Below are positions 44,167 through 54,559 of a DNA stretch of 64,000 bases, piece by piece. The DNA lies in the IMG/VR virus record IMGVR_UViG_3300037485_001872, positions 62,001-126,000 of that record, one strand, 5' to 3'. Position 1 is the first letter of the stretch; every line of letters begins with the position of its first letter. This DNA comes from a virus. The translations under genes were made by a program, and so were the position numbers. The notes beneath the pieces are model-generated. The model was given only the letters and a program-made list of their open reading frames with translations. It ran no database searches and was not told the DNA's origin.

Positions 44167-44292
44167 TTATTTTTTAACTTTACCGCCACATTTCATTTTA
44201 GGAACTTTACCACCATTATTCATCTTGGTTTTACCTCCACATTTCATTTTTGGCATTGAACATTCCATTTTCTTTGTTGTTTTCTTTTTCAT
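44167..44292 (-). CDS. Small Lys/Cys/Gly-rich repeat protein, 41 aa
   Basis: A 41-codon frame fits exactly between two large virion genes, 3 nt after the upstream gene's stop and 3 nt before the downstream start. It begins MKKKTTKKMECSMPKMKCGG and contains two copies of PKMKCGGK plus NNGGK, so it is built from a short repeat. With 4 Cys-free spacing only three Cys are present (C11, C18, C35). The Lys/Gly/Cys composition suggests binding to DNA or metal. The upstream protein ends in KLGGKVKN, close to the CGGKVKK end of this one. Confidence 0.6.
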   Translation of the reverse strand: MKKKTTKKMECSMPKMKCGGKTKMNNGGKVPKMKCGGKVKK

Positions 44293-44296
44293 AATA

Positions 44297-46381
44297 TTAA
44301 TTTTTAACTTTACCGCCTAATTTAAATACCTTCTTACCTGTTTTCTTATCCATCAATACATCTCCTTGCCAATACAAAGAACTGTTAAATCTACTAATAG
44401 TATAGTCTTTAGAACTACCCTTTTGAGTTGGTTTGTAAGATTCAAATAATTTTAGTTCTGCTTCCGAGTTATAGGGTACTTCTCTACCCTCAATATTTAT
44501 ACTTCCTATTGGTGTTTTTGGAGTTGTAATAGTTTCTTGTTGAGGTACAACAGGTGTAATTGGAGTTTCTTTTTTTTGTCTTAATGCCATTTTTCCATTA
44601 GGTGCTTTAAACATTTCTAAATCCCATTGATTATTTGGGTCAATTACTTTTTTAAGTTTATCGTGTGTTTCATTATACTTATCATCCTCTATTATACCTT
44701 CTTTTATTTTATCTTTTTGTTTTATAATAGGAACTTCTTTTTTTACTACTTTAGGTTTTGGTTGGTATACTACTGGTTGTACTGGTTTTTTAGGAACTAA
44801 TTCAAACTTATTACCAATTCTATAAATATCATATTTATTTGTATCTGCATTTCTAACTTTTATCTCCTCATCTCCGTAATTATTAGTATTAATATCTTGC
44901 CAATCTTTTGCTGTAATAAGATGTCTTTGTTGTGAGTTTTGATATACTACTGGTTGTATTGGTTCTTTATATACAGGTACAGAAGCTCTATCTGCTGTAA
45001 ATTTTCCATGTGGATAGTTGTAGTTATTATAACTAGTTGGTTTTACTTCTACCTCCCTTGCGTTGTAATTTTGTACTAGCTCTCCATCATAATACCCTTT
45101 TCTATTTCTTAATTTAAGAATTGCGTTTTCAGAAAAAAATTTATCATCAGCTAAGAATGAATTATATACCTTTGTACTATCCTGAAAAGCCTTTAATTTT
45201 GGGTCATTTAAATCTGTTACTATAATAGGTTTTCTATCCTGAGGTTCTCCACCATCTTCCAAGTTTCTCATCATTGGGGCTACTTCTTTATAGTGTTCTG
45301 CAAAATAAGCAGCCTCTTCTGGGGAATTAAAGTGCATTGCCTCTCTATCCGTTGGGGACGCATTTATATTATATTGTAACCCATTGGTTCCTTCTTGAAT
45401 AAGTGGAACAGCTGAGTTATCCTGATTACTCATAAAATGTGTACCTGATGCTCCTTCTGGGGGTTGTATATAAAAGGGCTCTCCTTCTTTTCCTGTAAAG
45501 GTATATGTTGGAGGATTTGGACTCACCATTCTTTTTGCAGAGGGATTACCCATAGCATCTTCCCATGCAATTTTACTCTTAATCATACCTATCATTCCCT
45601 TATTATCCCCACCATCTTCAAAATATCCTCCATCCTCAGCTACAGAATATTCTGGATTTTGTACTGGGGCTCCTCTTTTCATAGAAACAAATTCTAAATT
45701 AAAATCATTTAAAAAATTCATTTTTCTAGTGTTTTCTTCTTGTTTTGCTAAAAGAATATTTTGGGCTTCTTGTACCTTTATATTCTCTGCTAATTTTTTC
45801 TCTGCTTCTACTGTTTGAAGCTTAGTAGCTTCCATTTGTGCTTTATAATCTGCTAGAAAGGCTGAGTTATCTACTTCTGGAATTGATGGTGTAACTGATG
45901 GTGTAATTGATGGAGTAATTGAGGGAGTATTTGAAAAATATTTTGTTTTTCTACCTGCAAGATTTTTTGCAACCGCATCAACCCCTTCTTCCCAACTTTT
46001 AAATCCTCTTGTTGCTCCGTCATCTGTATTTCCAACATTACCTGGATTTAATGTTCTTACTGCTTTACCCTTAGTTCCCATACTACTATCTGCGGCCATT
46101 ATTGATAAAATAACTTCAGGAGACACTCCATGTTTTATACTACTATTTATTACCATTTCTCCAGATATTGGAGAATTTGGATATTTAATATTAATAAAAG
46201 AAGTTATCTCTTCAGGGTTTGAAAAGGGATTTAAAGAAGATAAAATAGTACTAACAATTCTTTCATGTTGTGGATTAGTTGCATAAGATTTAATATCATA
46301 ACCTACTCCTCTACTTACCAAAATATTTGGATTTGTAGATGGTATTGCTGCTTTTTCGTTTGCTCCCTTAAACTCTCCCAT
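44297..46381 (-). CDS. Virion-associated protein with lysozyme/transglycosylase-like domain, 694 aa
   Basis: Residues about 70-155 (SGEMVINSSIKHGVSPEVIL, SIMAADSSMGTKGKAVRTLN, PGNVGNTDDGATRGFKSWEE) look like a lysozyme-fold domain of the glucosaminidase or lytic transglycosylase type, with the 'NPGNvGNtddg' and 'f.sweeGv' passages. The expected catalytic Glu is not clear because AADSSMG occupies the usual AxESsfg position, so activity is uncertain. Later parts are Pro/Lys-rich and contain DGG motifs (YFEDGGDN, NLEDGGEP). It directly follows the muzzle-type gene with a TAATG overlap and may open the peptidoglycan during injection. Confidence 0.6.
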   Translation of the reverse strand: MGEFKGANEKAAIPSTNPNILVSRGVGYDIKSYATNPQHERIVSTILSSLNPFSNPEEITSFINIKYPNSPISGEMVINSSIKHGVSPEVILSIMAADSSMGTKGKAVRTLNPGNVGNTDDGATRGFKSWEEGVDAVAKNLAGRKTKYFSNTPSITPSITPSVTPSIPEVDNSAFLADYKAQMEATKLQTVEAEKKLAENIKVQEAQNILLAKQEENTRKMNFLNDFNLEFVSMKRGAPVQNPEYSVAEDGGYFEDGGDNKGMIGMIKSKIAWEDAMGNPSAKRMVSPNPPTYTFTGKEGEPFYIQPPEGASGTHFMSNQDNSAVPLIQEGTNGLQYNINASPTDREAMHFNSPEEAAYFAEHYKEVAPMMRNLEDGGEPQDRKPIIVTDLNDPKLKAFQDSTKVYNSFLADDKFFSENAILKLRNRKGYYDGELVQNYNAREVEVKPTSYNNYNYPHGKFTADRASVPVYKEPIQPVVYQNSQQRHLITAKDWQDINTNNYGDEEIKVRNADTNKYDIYRIGNKFELVPKKPVQPVVYQPKPKVVKKEVPIIKQKDKIKEGIIEDDKYNETHDKLKKVIDPNNQWDLEMFKAPNGKMALRQKKETPITPVVPQQETITTPKTPIGSINIEGREVPYNSEAELKLFESYKPTQKGSSKDYTISRFNSSLYWQGDVLMDKKTGKKVFKLGGKVKN

Positions 46382-49300
46382 TATCTTGTTATATTAGAAT
46401 TTTCTTGTCCCCATCTGTAAATCATCTTGTATTGTGACGTGTAATCTTGAGTTAGGCGAATAGAAAACCAATCTCCCCTCATCCTATCCTGCCATGTTGG
46501 TAGATAATTTAAAGCTGAATTATTTAATGTTTTTAATATTTGATTACTATCATTTATCCATATAGGGTTGTTAGAAATATCATTTTTAACTCTATTGAAC
46601 ACCATATTAAAATTCCACTTGTTTTCATTTTCTGTAGTTAAAATATCAGTACTAGTTGTGTTAAATATCGGATATTGCGTATTTTGATATGCGTTATTCT
46701 TTTGTGCCACTACTAAATTCATATCCCCACTATTATTATTTTGGTTATACACTACGGCTTTATTAAACCCTATTAACCTGGCTGGGGCATAGTCATTGTT
46801 GTAATTTTTATATCTTCTACTATCCATCCAATAATTATAAGAAGTAAATACTTTTTGTGAGTATTTTGTAGCAGACCCTATATCAATAATCCATGGATAT
46901 AATTGATAATTAAATACTTGGAATGATGTATTATTTAAAAGATGGTGGCTGTATAAACTACCTGTTGTATTATTATAACCTGATTGGAAGTAATTAGAAT
47001 AACTAAGATAGAAATTTGGTTTATAACTATGGTAACTTACAAAACTATCTTTTAAAACGTCATATGAAATAGTCCAACTTACATTTTCAAAATATGTAGT
47101 GTCATCTATACTTATTTTAGTTAACACTTCCTCTAAATCATCATTCAAAATAGATGTGTAAAATTCTCTATCAATATACTTAATAGTTGCTTCCACAGAG
47201 TCCTTTAATTGTCTATCCTGTTTAGTAATAATAAGTCTACGTAATAGATTATCAAACACCATTGAGATTCCCACACCATTAAATGCATTATCACAATCTA
47301 AATCTGTAATACCTTGTACATTTTTTAGTATCTTGAATGGAAGATGCTTTTTAAACCATTGTCTCATTCCTGAAGACTCTCCTCCTCTTTTAAATGCAGA
47401 AATTTCTGTCATTTTTTGTCCCCCAGCGGCTATTTCAAAAATCCCACCTCTTTTAGCATCAAGGGTGTATAATCCATATTCAGACTTAGTTGAACAATAG
47501 TTTTGAGTTCCGAGAAAGCCTGTGCTTGATATGTTGAATTCTACGGGGCGGGCATTATTAAAAATACCTGTTCCCAATAAATAGTTTTGTTCTGTAAGTC
47601 TATCCTTTATATAATCATTAGTGCTGTTAACTACTGTCAGTTGGTTAGTGAATCTGGCCAATAATTGTTGTGATTCTATTGGGGTGAGGGCTATAAGTTT
47701 TCCGTAAGAGCTTGGGAAGTTATAAAAATCTAAAGGTTTGTAATTTAAAAACGGATTACTAAAACTATTTTCATTTAAAAATTGCTGAGAAGCTATTACA
47801 CCATTTGGATATTTAAATCTATTAGCCCATGAAGCGGCTGAATAAGTTGATGGAAGAATTCTATATCCACCACCTTGTGGATTCATTGAATATCCTAAGT
47901 TATAGAAATAAGTGTTATCCCTACCGATAGGTACATTTTTTTGTTGTGTCCACCATACATAATCTCCAGCCTGTGGATAGAACCAATTTTCTGGGGTTGG
48001 TTGTGCTGTACGGTAGTTACAATTTATTTCTGACTCTACTAAGAATTGAGGAATACCATATGAGTATAAATAAAACTTAGAAGGTTTTCTAATATAGAAA
48101 TGATTTTCATAACAGTCGAAATTATATGTACTTCCTATATCTGGCCAAATTGTACTTAATACACCATTTCCTATCCCTGTACCTGAGTCTAAATCAATAT
48201 CAAAATTGGCAAACTTATTTACATTTCCTATGTTGTTATACAAACTGTATGCAAATGGAGTTTGATTAGCAAGTCCCATAGCATCCGTTGTAAAAAATGG
48301 AAGTTTTCTTTTTAGGGAGAAGCGGCTTATTTTTGTATCTCCCCCAAATATTATAGTGCTATCACATGCTGAGTTATCTACTGTTAGGTCTCCGCAATAA
48401 GATGTTGGTAGCCATTTAATATCATCTATATCACCGTATTGCGCAGGAGAATAATTTCCTATTGAAACATACTGTGAGGCAATATTACTGTCTATCTCTT
48501 TTTTACTATCACAAACATCTGCTTCATAGGCTGTTCTTCTACTAGCATTATCTCTATTAGTTGTAACATTATCATAATACCTGTAATCATCTGAGTAAGT
48601 TAAAGTAAGTGAGTCTTTAACTAATTGTGATGTAAAAGGGTCATTTAGTAGGGTATCATTAGCAATAGATAAAAATACAGAACTTTCTCTATCAACATTG
48701 TTTATTCTTATCTGAGTAGCATCTGGTTCAACTACATTGTATCTCCCCTGCTTTAAATAACGTGATGCTGAAATTCCTCTTAAATAATTTCCTTCAATAC
48801 TTTGTGCTGTAAAATAGTTATACCATCCTGTTGAGGTGTAATAATATGCAAAATTATTTGACTTATCTCCATTTTGTCTGAAAATTGTAAGCCACTCATA
48901 TCTATATTTTCCTGCTTTATAGGCTCCTGCCGCTATTGCTTGTGCTATTGATATTGAAGCTACAAACGCTCCACCAATAAGAATACCTTGTAAGTTGGCT
49001 CCATTATCTACACCTACTTGAGTATAAAAAACATTAACATAGTCTAAAAATGCTTGTCCTATTATCAATGCACTTTCTAAGGCTGCCTCGGCCACACCTA
49101 GGATTGTCGCTAAATGAAATGCATCGGTTCCTAAGATTACATATTTTGGATGGTCTCCCACCTCTCTGAATGTTCCTCTACTCTTACCAAATTGGTATCC
49201 TTCGAAAGTTATCTCTGAAGGAAGTGTTGGTGTACGGAAATGAGTATCAGGACTATGAAATGTCCATCTATTATTTTTATCTCCTCCCTCGTTATTTGTA

Positions 49301-52300
49301 TTGAAAGGGTGGTTTATATATGTATTTCTATTTGAATTTGTAAAGTTAAATTGGTCTAGTCCTAAACTATTATAAGGATAGTTTGAGTGGTATACACTTA
49401 CATCCTCACTACCGTTTTCCTCTACATTATGATAAACATCATATAGAAGTCCTTTAGCTACAATACTCTTATTTAATGTACGGTCTCCTCTAACTATTTC
49501 ATAACGTGTTATTTTATCTCTTAACTCTTGTGTAATTAAAGAGTTTGTAACGGCAATATCTAAGAAGGCATTTATAATAGAATTATCAATGTAAATTCCT
49601 AGTGGAAAAATAATACTTTCATTAAACCTAACATTCACGGGTGTCATAAACGGTGAAGTTGCATTAGACGGCATTTTATAATGTCGAATAGGGGTGTTAT
49701 CTAACTTTGCATTTTTTAGAATATAATTACCATCCCCATCTAGGCCATCTTTGAAATATGTTTCAAACTCGTCAGAAAATCCAGATACTTGTGTTGGATT
49801 AATTACTAAACCACTACTATCATAAAGTTCTTGATTACATGGGTACTTTTCTGTAGACTCTACATATCCAAATTTTCCATATTCAAATGGAATCACTGTA
49901 CATGGACTTGGTGTAGGAATTGTAACGTTACATGCCACTTCATATTTAGTAACTTTGTTAAATATAACATCTGCATATGCTATGGAGGATGTTGTGTATT
50001 CAATTGGTCTTTGTAGTACGCCAAAACATCCGCAAGGAGGGTCTATGTAGTATTCTGTGGGGCTCACCGATACATATCTAGAGTCAATTGCTACATATAC
50101 TATATCTTGACCAAAGTCGGCTCTAGTTAATGAGATTAAAGCTCCTGTATCTAGGTTTACTAATTGTGAAGGAATGCTAGGTGCTCCTATTACACATGAT
50201 GTATAAAAAGAAATCCTTACATCTCTACTACTTCCTAATGTTTCACTTCCACTTCCACAGACTGTTCCTGATGTAATCTCTAAAATTTTATCTAAATCTG
50301 TACCAAAATCGAATTTAAACCAAATTGCTTTTTTATGTAGATTTGGTGCGAAAAACCCTGGAGTGGCTGTAGCTGTTCTTGAAATATCAGATATACTTAA
50401 TATATCGGTTCCTTGTAAGTAATTTGTATAATATCCTTGGGGGCTAGTAAGTTGTAATGGAACTGCTGTGCTACAAGATTCATTTATAGGAGTATATCTA
50501 TAATAGGCTGCTCCTGATGTGAAAGAAGTATCATCCACCTGCGCTGTAGTTCCTGGTTGATAAATATTACAAACAGCGGGTGCTGCTGAAATATTATAAT
50601 CTGCTAGTACTTTTGTTGTACGCTCCACCACCTCTTCATTTGGTGGGTCTATATACACCACATCTGCTATAATATGTCTATCTCCTACTATCTCTGCTCC
50701 TCTTGTGCAACCTGTTGGTAATAAGTTTTCACATGGGGTGATGTCAGCTAGGGCTGCTTGAATTGCTAGTGATAATTGAAGGTTATAATAAATACTAATA
50801 GGGTTATTTATATCAGACCAATACTGATTAATAAATTCTTCTAAGTTAGTATATGTTATTGGTAGATTTGCAATATACACACCACTTCCTGCACTATAGT
50901 CTGTTTCACTAATACATTCAATTGTAGAATTTTCAACTATTACAGTACCTCCTACGGTATTACAACTATCTATATGTGTTGCTGTATCATATAATTGCCA
51001 TCTTTTATTTCTTTCATTTTCAACACATTGTGGGGAAAATTCTGTAAGAGATTGTATATCTTCATTGGTAGTTATTTCTTCAACTTCAGATAGTGTGGCT
51101 GGTCTATTTACTAATGAAAATACGGCTGACTCATAATCATCATCTGTAAATACACGTATACCAAATGGGTACACTTCATTACGCATGAATCCAGAATATA
51201 ATGAATCTGCTATTCCATCTTTATATAAATCTTCGTTGGCTGCTCCAGATTTCCATCTCAAGAAAGCCCCCATTAAACTAAATACAGGTTGTAAGTTTAT
51301 TTCTGGTTGAGCTGTTAACCCATGGTGAAATAAGTATCCATTATTAAGTACAACACTCTCAGAGGTTAACCACTTAGTTTTTTTAGAAAGTAATTGTAGA
51401 AGGGTTGTTCTCTTTTCATTATTCTCTGTTGAATAAACTACAGTGGAATCGCTAATTGGATGTACTCCCTCTATGTAATATGTGTTCTCTCCGTTTAAAT
51501 TAGTATTCTGAATAACGGCAACTTTATAATAACCATATGTAACATCTCTATGCTCTACTAATAATTTTATTGCATAATTAGTTTGTGCATTTTGGTCTGG
51601 CTGTAATTGAACAATATGTCCTGTATCAAAAATATTGATGGGTTGTGTGATGCCAAAGTAATCTGAAAGCTCGTTACCTGCCGCATCACAATAAGCTGCT
51701 AAAAATGAATAACTTCCTTTTTTTAATGTGCCGCCATATATAATTTCTTGTGGAGTTATGCATAGTCTTTCTGAATTTTTAAAGATGAGCATCTTCTCGC
51801 AGTTTATACACTCTGTACAGTCTTCGCATTCCTCATCACATCTATCATCCCCTTCACATTGTGTTACATCTCCATCACAGGTTGATGCGAAAATATTATA
51901 TTGTTCTAAATTTTTAGTATCAATAAATCTAGGAGAACTTAAAGCATCTGAGAAATAAAGAACACCATTATGTATTTCAATGTTCTTGATTGGGTAACGG
52001 ACATCAAATCCTAAACATTTATTGCATGTATCAACTATTATTGGATAATAAATACATGTTGCCACTGGGGTTTGTAATTCTAGTGGTGTGTTTAAAATTT
52101 CTGTAGTGTTACATCCACATTCTTCTGGAATATCTTCTAAGCTATTTACTCCCTGGTTCCCAGAAATATATCCCACTTGAGAAACCCTTGTAGTTGGGTG
52201 GGTTAAAAGAAAATATGTCTTATCCTCCACTATATCGGTTCCAACTCCCACCACTTTAAATCCTGTTGGAAAACTAGCACATAAAATATTAGATGGTTCA

Positions 52301-52437
52301 TTTTGTAAATTTGGCGAATTTCCGTCAACACTATCACTTACGGTGTTTAGTGCAAAAGAATATTCATGGTCAGAAAGCGTGTTTGCTTCCCGATTCATAC
52401 CAATTCTGGCCAGATTTATTTGTTTGTTATTTTCCAA
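46381..52437 (-). CDS. Tail stabilisation / muzzle-type protein, 2018 aa
   Basis: The start MENNKQINLARIGMNREANT, then SFALNTVSDSVDGNSPNLQN, EPSNILCASFPTGFKVVGVG and DKTYFLLTHP matches what I recall of the long crAss tail 'stabilisation' or muzzle proteins that ring the end of the short tail. A Cys-rich passage lies at about residues 190-215 (CDGDVTQCEGDDRCDEECED). The rest is beta-rich with many aromatic residues and no enzyme motif, apart from a Gly/Ala-rich hydrophobic stretch near residue 1150. It follows the tubular-type gene, the conserved order in crAss-like genomes. Confidence 0.75.
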   Translation of the reverse strand: MENNKQINLARIGMNREANTLSDHEYSFALNTVSDSVDGNSPNLQNEPSNILCASFPTGFKVVGVGTDIVEDKTYFLLTHPTTRVSQVGYISGNQGVNSLEDIPEECGCNTTEILNTPLELQTPVATCIYYPIIVDTCNKCLGFDVRYPIKNIEIHNGVLYFSDALSSPRFIDTKNLEQYNIFASTCDGDVTQCEGDDRCDEECEDCTECINCEKMLIFKNSERLCITPQEIIYGGTLKKGSYSFLAAYCDAAGNELSDYFGITQPINIFDTGHIVQLQPDQNAQTNYAIKLLVEHRDVTYGYYKVAVIQNTNLNGENTYYIEGVHPISDSTVVYSTENNEKRTTLLQLLSKKTKWLTSESVVLNNGYLFHHGLTAQPEINLQPVFSLMGAFLRWKSGAANEDLYKDGIADSLYSGFMRNEVYPFGIRVFTDDDYESAVFSLVNRPATLSEVEEITTNEDIQSLTEFSPQCVENERNKRWQLYDTATHIDSCNTVGGTVIVENSTIECISETDYSAGSGVYIANLPITYTNLEEFINQYWSDINNPISIYYNLQLSLAIQAALADITPCENLLPTGCTRGAEIVGDRHIIADVVYIDPPNEEVVERTTKVLADYNISAAPAVCNIYQPGTTAQVDDTSFTSGAAYYRYTPINESCSTAVPLQLTSPQGYYTNYLQGTDILSISDISRTATATPGFFAPNLHKKAIWFKFDFGTDLDKILEITSGTVCGSGSETLGSSRDVRISFYTSCVIGAPSIPSQLVNLDTGALISLTRADFGQDIVYVAIDSRYVSVSPTEYYIDPPCGCFGVLQRPIEYTTSSIAYADVIFNKVTKYEVACNVTIPTPSPCTVIPFEYGKFGYVESTEKYPCNQELYDSSGLVINPTQVSGFSDEFETYFKDGLDGDGNYILKNAKLDNTPIRHYKMPSNATSPFMTPVNVRFNESIIFPLGIYIDNSIINAFLDIAVTNSLITQELRDKITRYEIVRGDRTLNKSIVAKGLLYDVYHNVEENGSEDVSVYHSNYPYNSLGLDQFNFTNSNRNTYINHPFNTNNEGGDKNNRWTFHSPDTHFRTPTLPSEITFEGYQFGKSRGTFREVGDHPKYVILGTDAFHLATILGVAEAALESALIIGQAFLDYVNVFYTQVGVDNGANLQGILIGGAFVASISIAQAIAAGAYKAGKYRYEWLTIFRQNGDKSNNFAYYYTSTGWYNYFTAQSIEGNYLRGISASRYLKQGRYNVVEPDATQIRINNVDRESSVFLSIANDTLLNDPFTSQLVKDSLTLTYSDDYRYYDNVTTNRDNASRRTAYEADVCDSKKEIDSNIASQYVSIGNYSPAQYGDIDDIKWLPTSYCGDLTVDNSACDSTIIFGGDTKISRFSLKRKLPFFTTDAMGLANQTPFAYSLYNNIGNVNKFANFDIDLDSGTGIGNGVLSTIWPDIGSTYNFDCYENHFYIRKPSKFYLYSYGIPQFLVESEINCNYRTAQPTPENWFYPQAGDYVWWTQQKNVPIGRDNTYFYNLGYSMNPQGGGYRILPSTYSAASWANRFKYPNGVIASQQFLNENSFSNPFLNYKPLDFYNFPSSYGKLIALTPIESQQLLARFTNQLTVVNSTNDYIKDRLTEQNYLLGTGIFNNARPVEFNISSTGFLGTQNYCSTKSEYGLYTLDAKRGGIFEIAAGGQKMTEISAFKRGGESSGMRQWFKKHLPFKILKNVQGITDLDCDNAFNGVGISMVFDNLLRRLIITKQDRQLKDSVEATIKYIDREFYTSILNDDLEEVLTKISIDDTTYFENVSWTISYDVLKDSFVSYHSYKPNFYLSYSNYFQSGYNNTTGSLYSHHLLNNTSFQVFNYQLYPWIIDIGSATKYSQKVFTSYNYWMDSRRYKNYNNDYAPARLIGFNKAVVYNQNNNSGDMNLVVAQKNNAYQNTQYPIFNTTSTDILTTENENKWNFNMVFNRVKNDISNNPIWINDSNQILKTLNNSALNYLPTWQDRMRGDWFSIRLTQDYTSQYKMIYRWGQENSNITR

Positions 52438-52440
52438 GAT

Positions 52441-53301
52441 TTAAAATTTTGGTAGTAGGTAGGCTATGTTTGCCATGTGACTCCTATTGGCTTGTGTTAA
52501 TCTTCTATATGATGATGGTTTAAGAGTAGACATTTTTGCATCGGCCATTGCTAATCCATATTGTACTTTCTCTTTTCCATTGTAATACTGTAAAAGGGTT
52601 GCTAAATTAGGGTCATCACCGTTAGTAAGTAATTTCTCAATTAGACGTTGTTTAAGCGCATATTCTATGTAAGTGGCAAGTTCACCTCTATCTGTTTCTG
52701 GAATCACTATATCACCGTCCTCTGTATGTGGTATGCCATAATATTGCATATATACGGTTCCTTCTGCGAAGTTAGTGTATAAGGTATTATTATTTATTAT
52801 AATTTCGTGTGGGCAATCATACACTACTAAATTTCTACAATTCTTTGAGCATCTATCTCTTTTCATTCCTTTTCCTAGTTTTAACATCATAGGTGAAGAA
52901 TAGAATAAACTAACTTGTTTACCATTTATATAGACATTCTCTGTAATAGTTTTTTCTTCAGTGGTGGTGCAGCATGGTGTACATGAAAGTCCTGTAACTT
53001 TTCTTTCCACTTTTTCTTTCCACATTAATGTATTTTGAATAAGAGGAATATCTTCATCTTTACAATAGTAAGAAGATAGGTCACATTTTGCGGCCAGTTC
53101 TAAAGAATGGAATCCTTGTGGGAGTTGTGCTTCTCCAGCTTTTACAGTGATTGTAGTTTCTGTTAGTTCACAAATACTTTGCCCAAACTTTTTTAAATTT
53201 AAATATGCCCAACGATACATTGAGGATTTATCAATCAGTCCACTAGCTTTATACGCTTCAAAGTCTGATTCAATTTCTGCAATTATGTTATCTAAGGTCA
53301 T
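52441..53301 (-). CDS. Tail tubular / ring-type protein, 286 aa
   Basis: The protein begins MTLDNIIAEIESDFEAYKAS, then YRWAYLNLKKFGQSICELTE, TTITVKAGEAQLPQGFHSLE and LAAKCD, the build of head-to-tail adaptors and tubular proteins of podoviruses: an N-terminal helical pair, a beta extension, then C-terminal helices (DRGELATYIEYALKQRLIEK). A Cys cluster LSCTPCCTTTEEK lies near residue 110. Placed between the IHF-like and muzzle-type genes, it corresponds to the crAss tail tubular gene. It overlaps the upstream gene by 4 nt. Confidence 0.7.
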   Translation of the reverse strand: MTLDNIIAEIESDFEAYKASGLIDKSSMYRWAYLNLKKFGQSICELTETTITVKAGEAQLPQGFHSLELAAKCDLSSYYCKDEDIPLIQNTLMWKEKVERKVTGLSCTPCCTTTEEKTITENVYINGKQVSLFYSSPMMLKLGKGMKRDRCSKNCRNLVVYDCPHEIIINNNTLYTNFAEGTVYMQYYGIPHTEDGDIVIPETDRGELATYIEYALKQRLIEKLLTNGDDPNLATLLQYYNGKEKVQYGLAMADAKMSTLKPSSYRRLTQANRSHMANIAYLLPKF

Positions 53302-53765
53302 AGGTCTTTCTTTTTTCTTAAAATTTGTTTTAACTCTGTTAGATGTAATTTATACTTTTTACCAGCAAAAATATGTTTAGATACTTCTAGTGCTAGGGGA
53401 GATACGAACTCTCTATCCATTGTATAATATCTCATAGCTTTGTTTTTAGATAGTTCTGTAAATAAACCAATATGGTATATATAGGAATCAGAGTGATGAT
53501 TATATGTTACTTTACTTTGTCCATTGGGGCGTATTAACCTGATTTTTTTCTTACATGGAGTCATCCACACTGCAAAATAGCCTAATCTTGGTATAAACAC
53601 TCCTGCATCTTTCTCTGCTATTCCCTTTGCTATTTCTTTAAAAAGGTCTTCCACTATATTCATATATACATCTCTATGTAATACTTTGGTGTCACCTCTT
53701 TCTAAGCATTTAGCTCTAAAACGTTTATACGCTTCTCTATTTCTTAAACTTACGGCTGGTATCAA
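53298..53765 (-). CDS. IHF/HU-like protein, 155 aa
   Basis: Residues 28-75 (LHRDVYMNIVEDLFKEIAKG, IAEKDAGVFIPRLGYFAVWM) follow the HU/IHF fold: two N-terminal helices followed by a beta strand with the 'v.i.glG.F.v' turn, then a positively charged arm region (CKKKIRLIRPNGQSK). crAss-like genomes carry IHF-like genes at this place beside the tubular and ring proteins; some may act as virion components rather than DNA-bending proteins. The extra C-terminus (residues 90-155) is basic. It is coupled to both neighbours by 4-nt overlaps. Confidence 0.6.
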   Translation of the reverse strand: MIPAVSLRNREAYKRFRAKCLERGDTKVLHRDVYMNIVEDLFKEIAKGIAEKDAGVFIPRLGYFAVWMTPCKKKIRLIRPNGQSKVTYNHHSDSYIYHIGLFTELSKNKAMRYYTMDREFVSPLALEVSKHIFAGKKYKLHLTELKQILRKKKDL

Positions 53766-54445
53766 ACTGTTTTAGATTTTATGTTAGAATCCATATCTGG
53801 GTTTTCATCTGTAGGAATCTTCCTCCAAGTAGAGGCCACCTCATTTATAGTTTCTGCCATTATGGGTTCTAACAACTTATCTGGGCATATAAAACTATAG
53901 TCCCATACAGATGTACATTTATTTTTACAATCACATTCTGCTTCTACAGCTTCCTTTTCATCTATTGTTAAAATAGAAAGACTTACGGCTTCTACATCTG
54001 AATCTGGGAGGTATAAATATCCATTTTTTATTAAATACTTATTTCCAACACTACCAAACTCTCGTCTACTTCTATTTGTGAAATTTTGTAAAGAAATATA
54101 GTCAAATTCTTTCTCTCCGTCTATTGATGTTACTAATAAAAGACTACTACCATACTTACTAAAAATCATCGCAGGGAGTTTTTGTCTAGATTTCATTAGG
54201 TGTTTACATTTACGGAACTCTACTATTTTACATTTCACCATGTCCTCTTTTTTCATTTCAAAGCAAGTGATGGGTCTGTATAAATTGTCTTCTCTGTAAA
54301 GAGTCCTATCTGCTAGTTTTTGGCTTATGTAGGTGATTGTTTTAGAACGTAAAATTCCAAGGACGTACCTTTTAGAAATTCGGTCATCTTTTGTGATTGC
54401 TTTTACACCGCTTATTGTACGTGCAACTACTTCTCCGTTGGTCAT
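53762..54445 (-). CDS. Ring-type structural protein, 227 aa
   Basis: The likely start is ATG 54445, 7 nt after the -7 box; the longer frame from TTG 54463 would begin inside the promoter. The sequence (SKRYVLGILRSKTITYISQK, then LADRTLYREDNLYRPITCFE, SRQKLPAMIFSKYGSSLLLV and TSIDGEKEF) closely resembles crAss ring proteins near the tail neck as I remember them ('R.l...Ri...I.CFEm', 'LP.iiysryG..i..VtsiDg'). A Cys cluster AECDCKNKC near residue 175 could bind metal. It is the first gene of the long minus-strand cargo operon. Confidence 0.65.
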   Translation of the reverse strand: MTNGEVVARTISGVKAITKDDRISKRYVLGILRSKTITYISQKLADRTLYREDNLYRPITCFEMKKEDMVKCKIVEFRKCKHLMKSRQKLPAMIFSKYGSSLLLVTSIDGEKEFDYISLQNFTNRSRREFGSVGNKYLIKNGYLYLPDSDVEAVSLSILTIDEKEAVEAECDCKNKCTSVWDYSFICPDKLLEPIMAETINEVASTWRKIPTDENPDMDSNIKSKTV

Positions 54446-54452
54446 TATTTTA

Positions 54453-54483
54453 CAAATATACACAATTTTATTAATATTTCAAA
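54453..54483 (-). promoter_or_regulatory. Promoter for the tail/cargo operon
   Basis: On the minus strand, TTTG (54483-54480), a 19-bp spacer and TATATTTG (54460-54453) give an ideal Bacteroidota promoter 7 nt before ATG 54445. It would drive the ring, IHF, tubular, muzzle and giant genes. Confidence 0.88.
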
Positions 54484-54509
54484 GGTAATAAAATTAGATG
54501 TTATTATAC

Positions 54510-54539
54510 AAAAAAGGACGACCTTTTGAGCCGTCCTTC
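54510..54539 (-). terminator. Terminator after the 195-aa gene
   Basis: On the minus strand AAGGACG and CGTCCTT pair across an 11-nt loop and run into a T tract. It separates the upstream tail genes from the promoter at 54453. Confidence 0.85.
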
Positions 54540-54559
54540 AATAAATGGTTTAGTATGTG

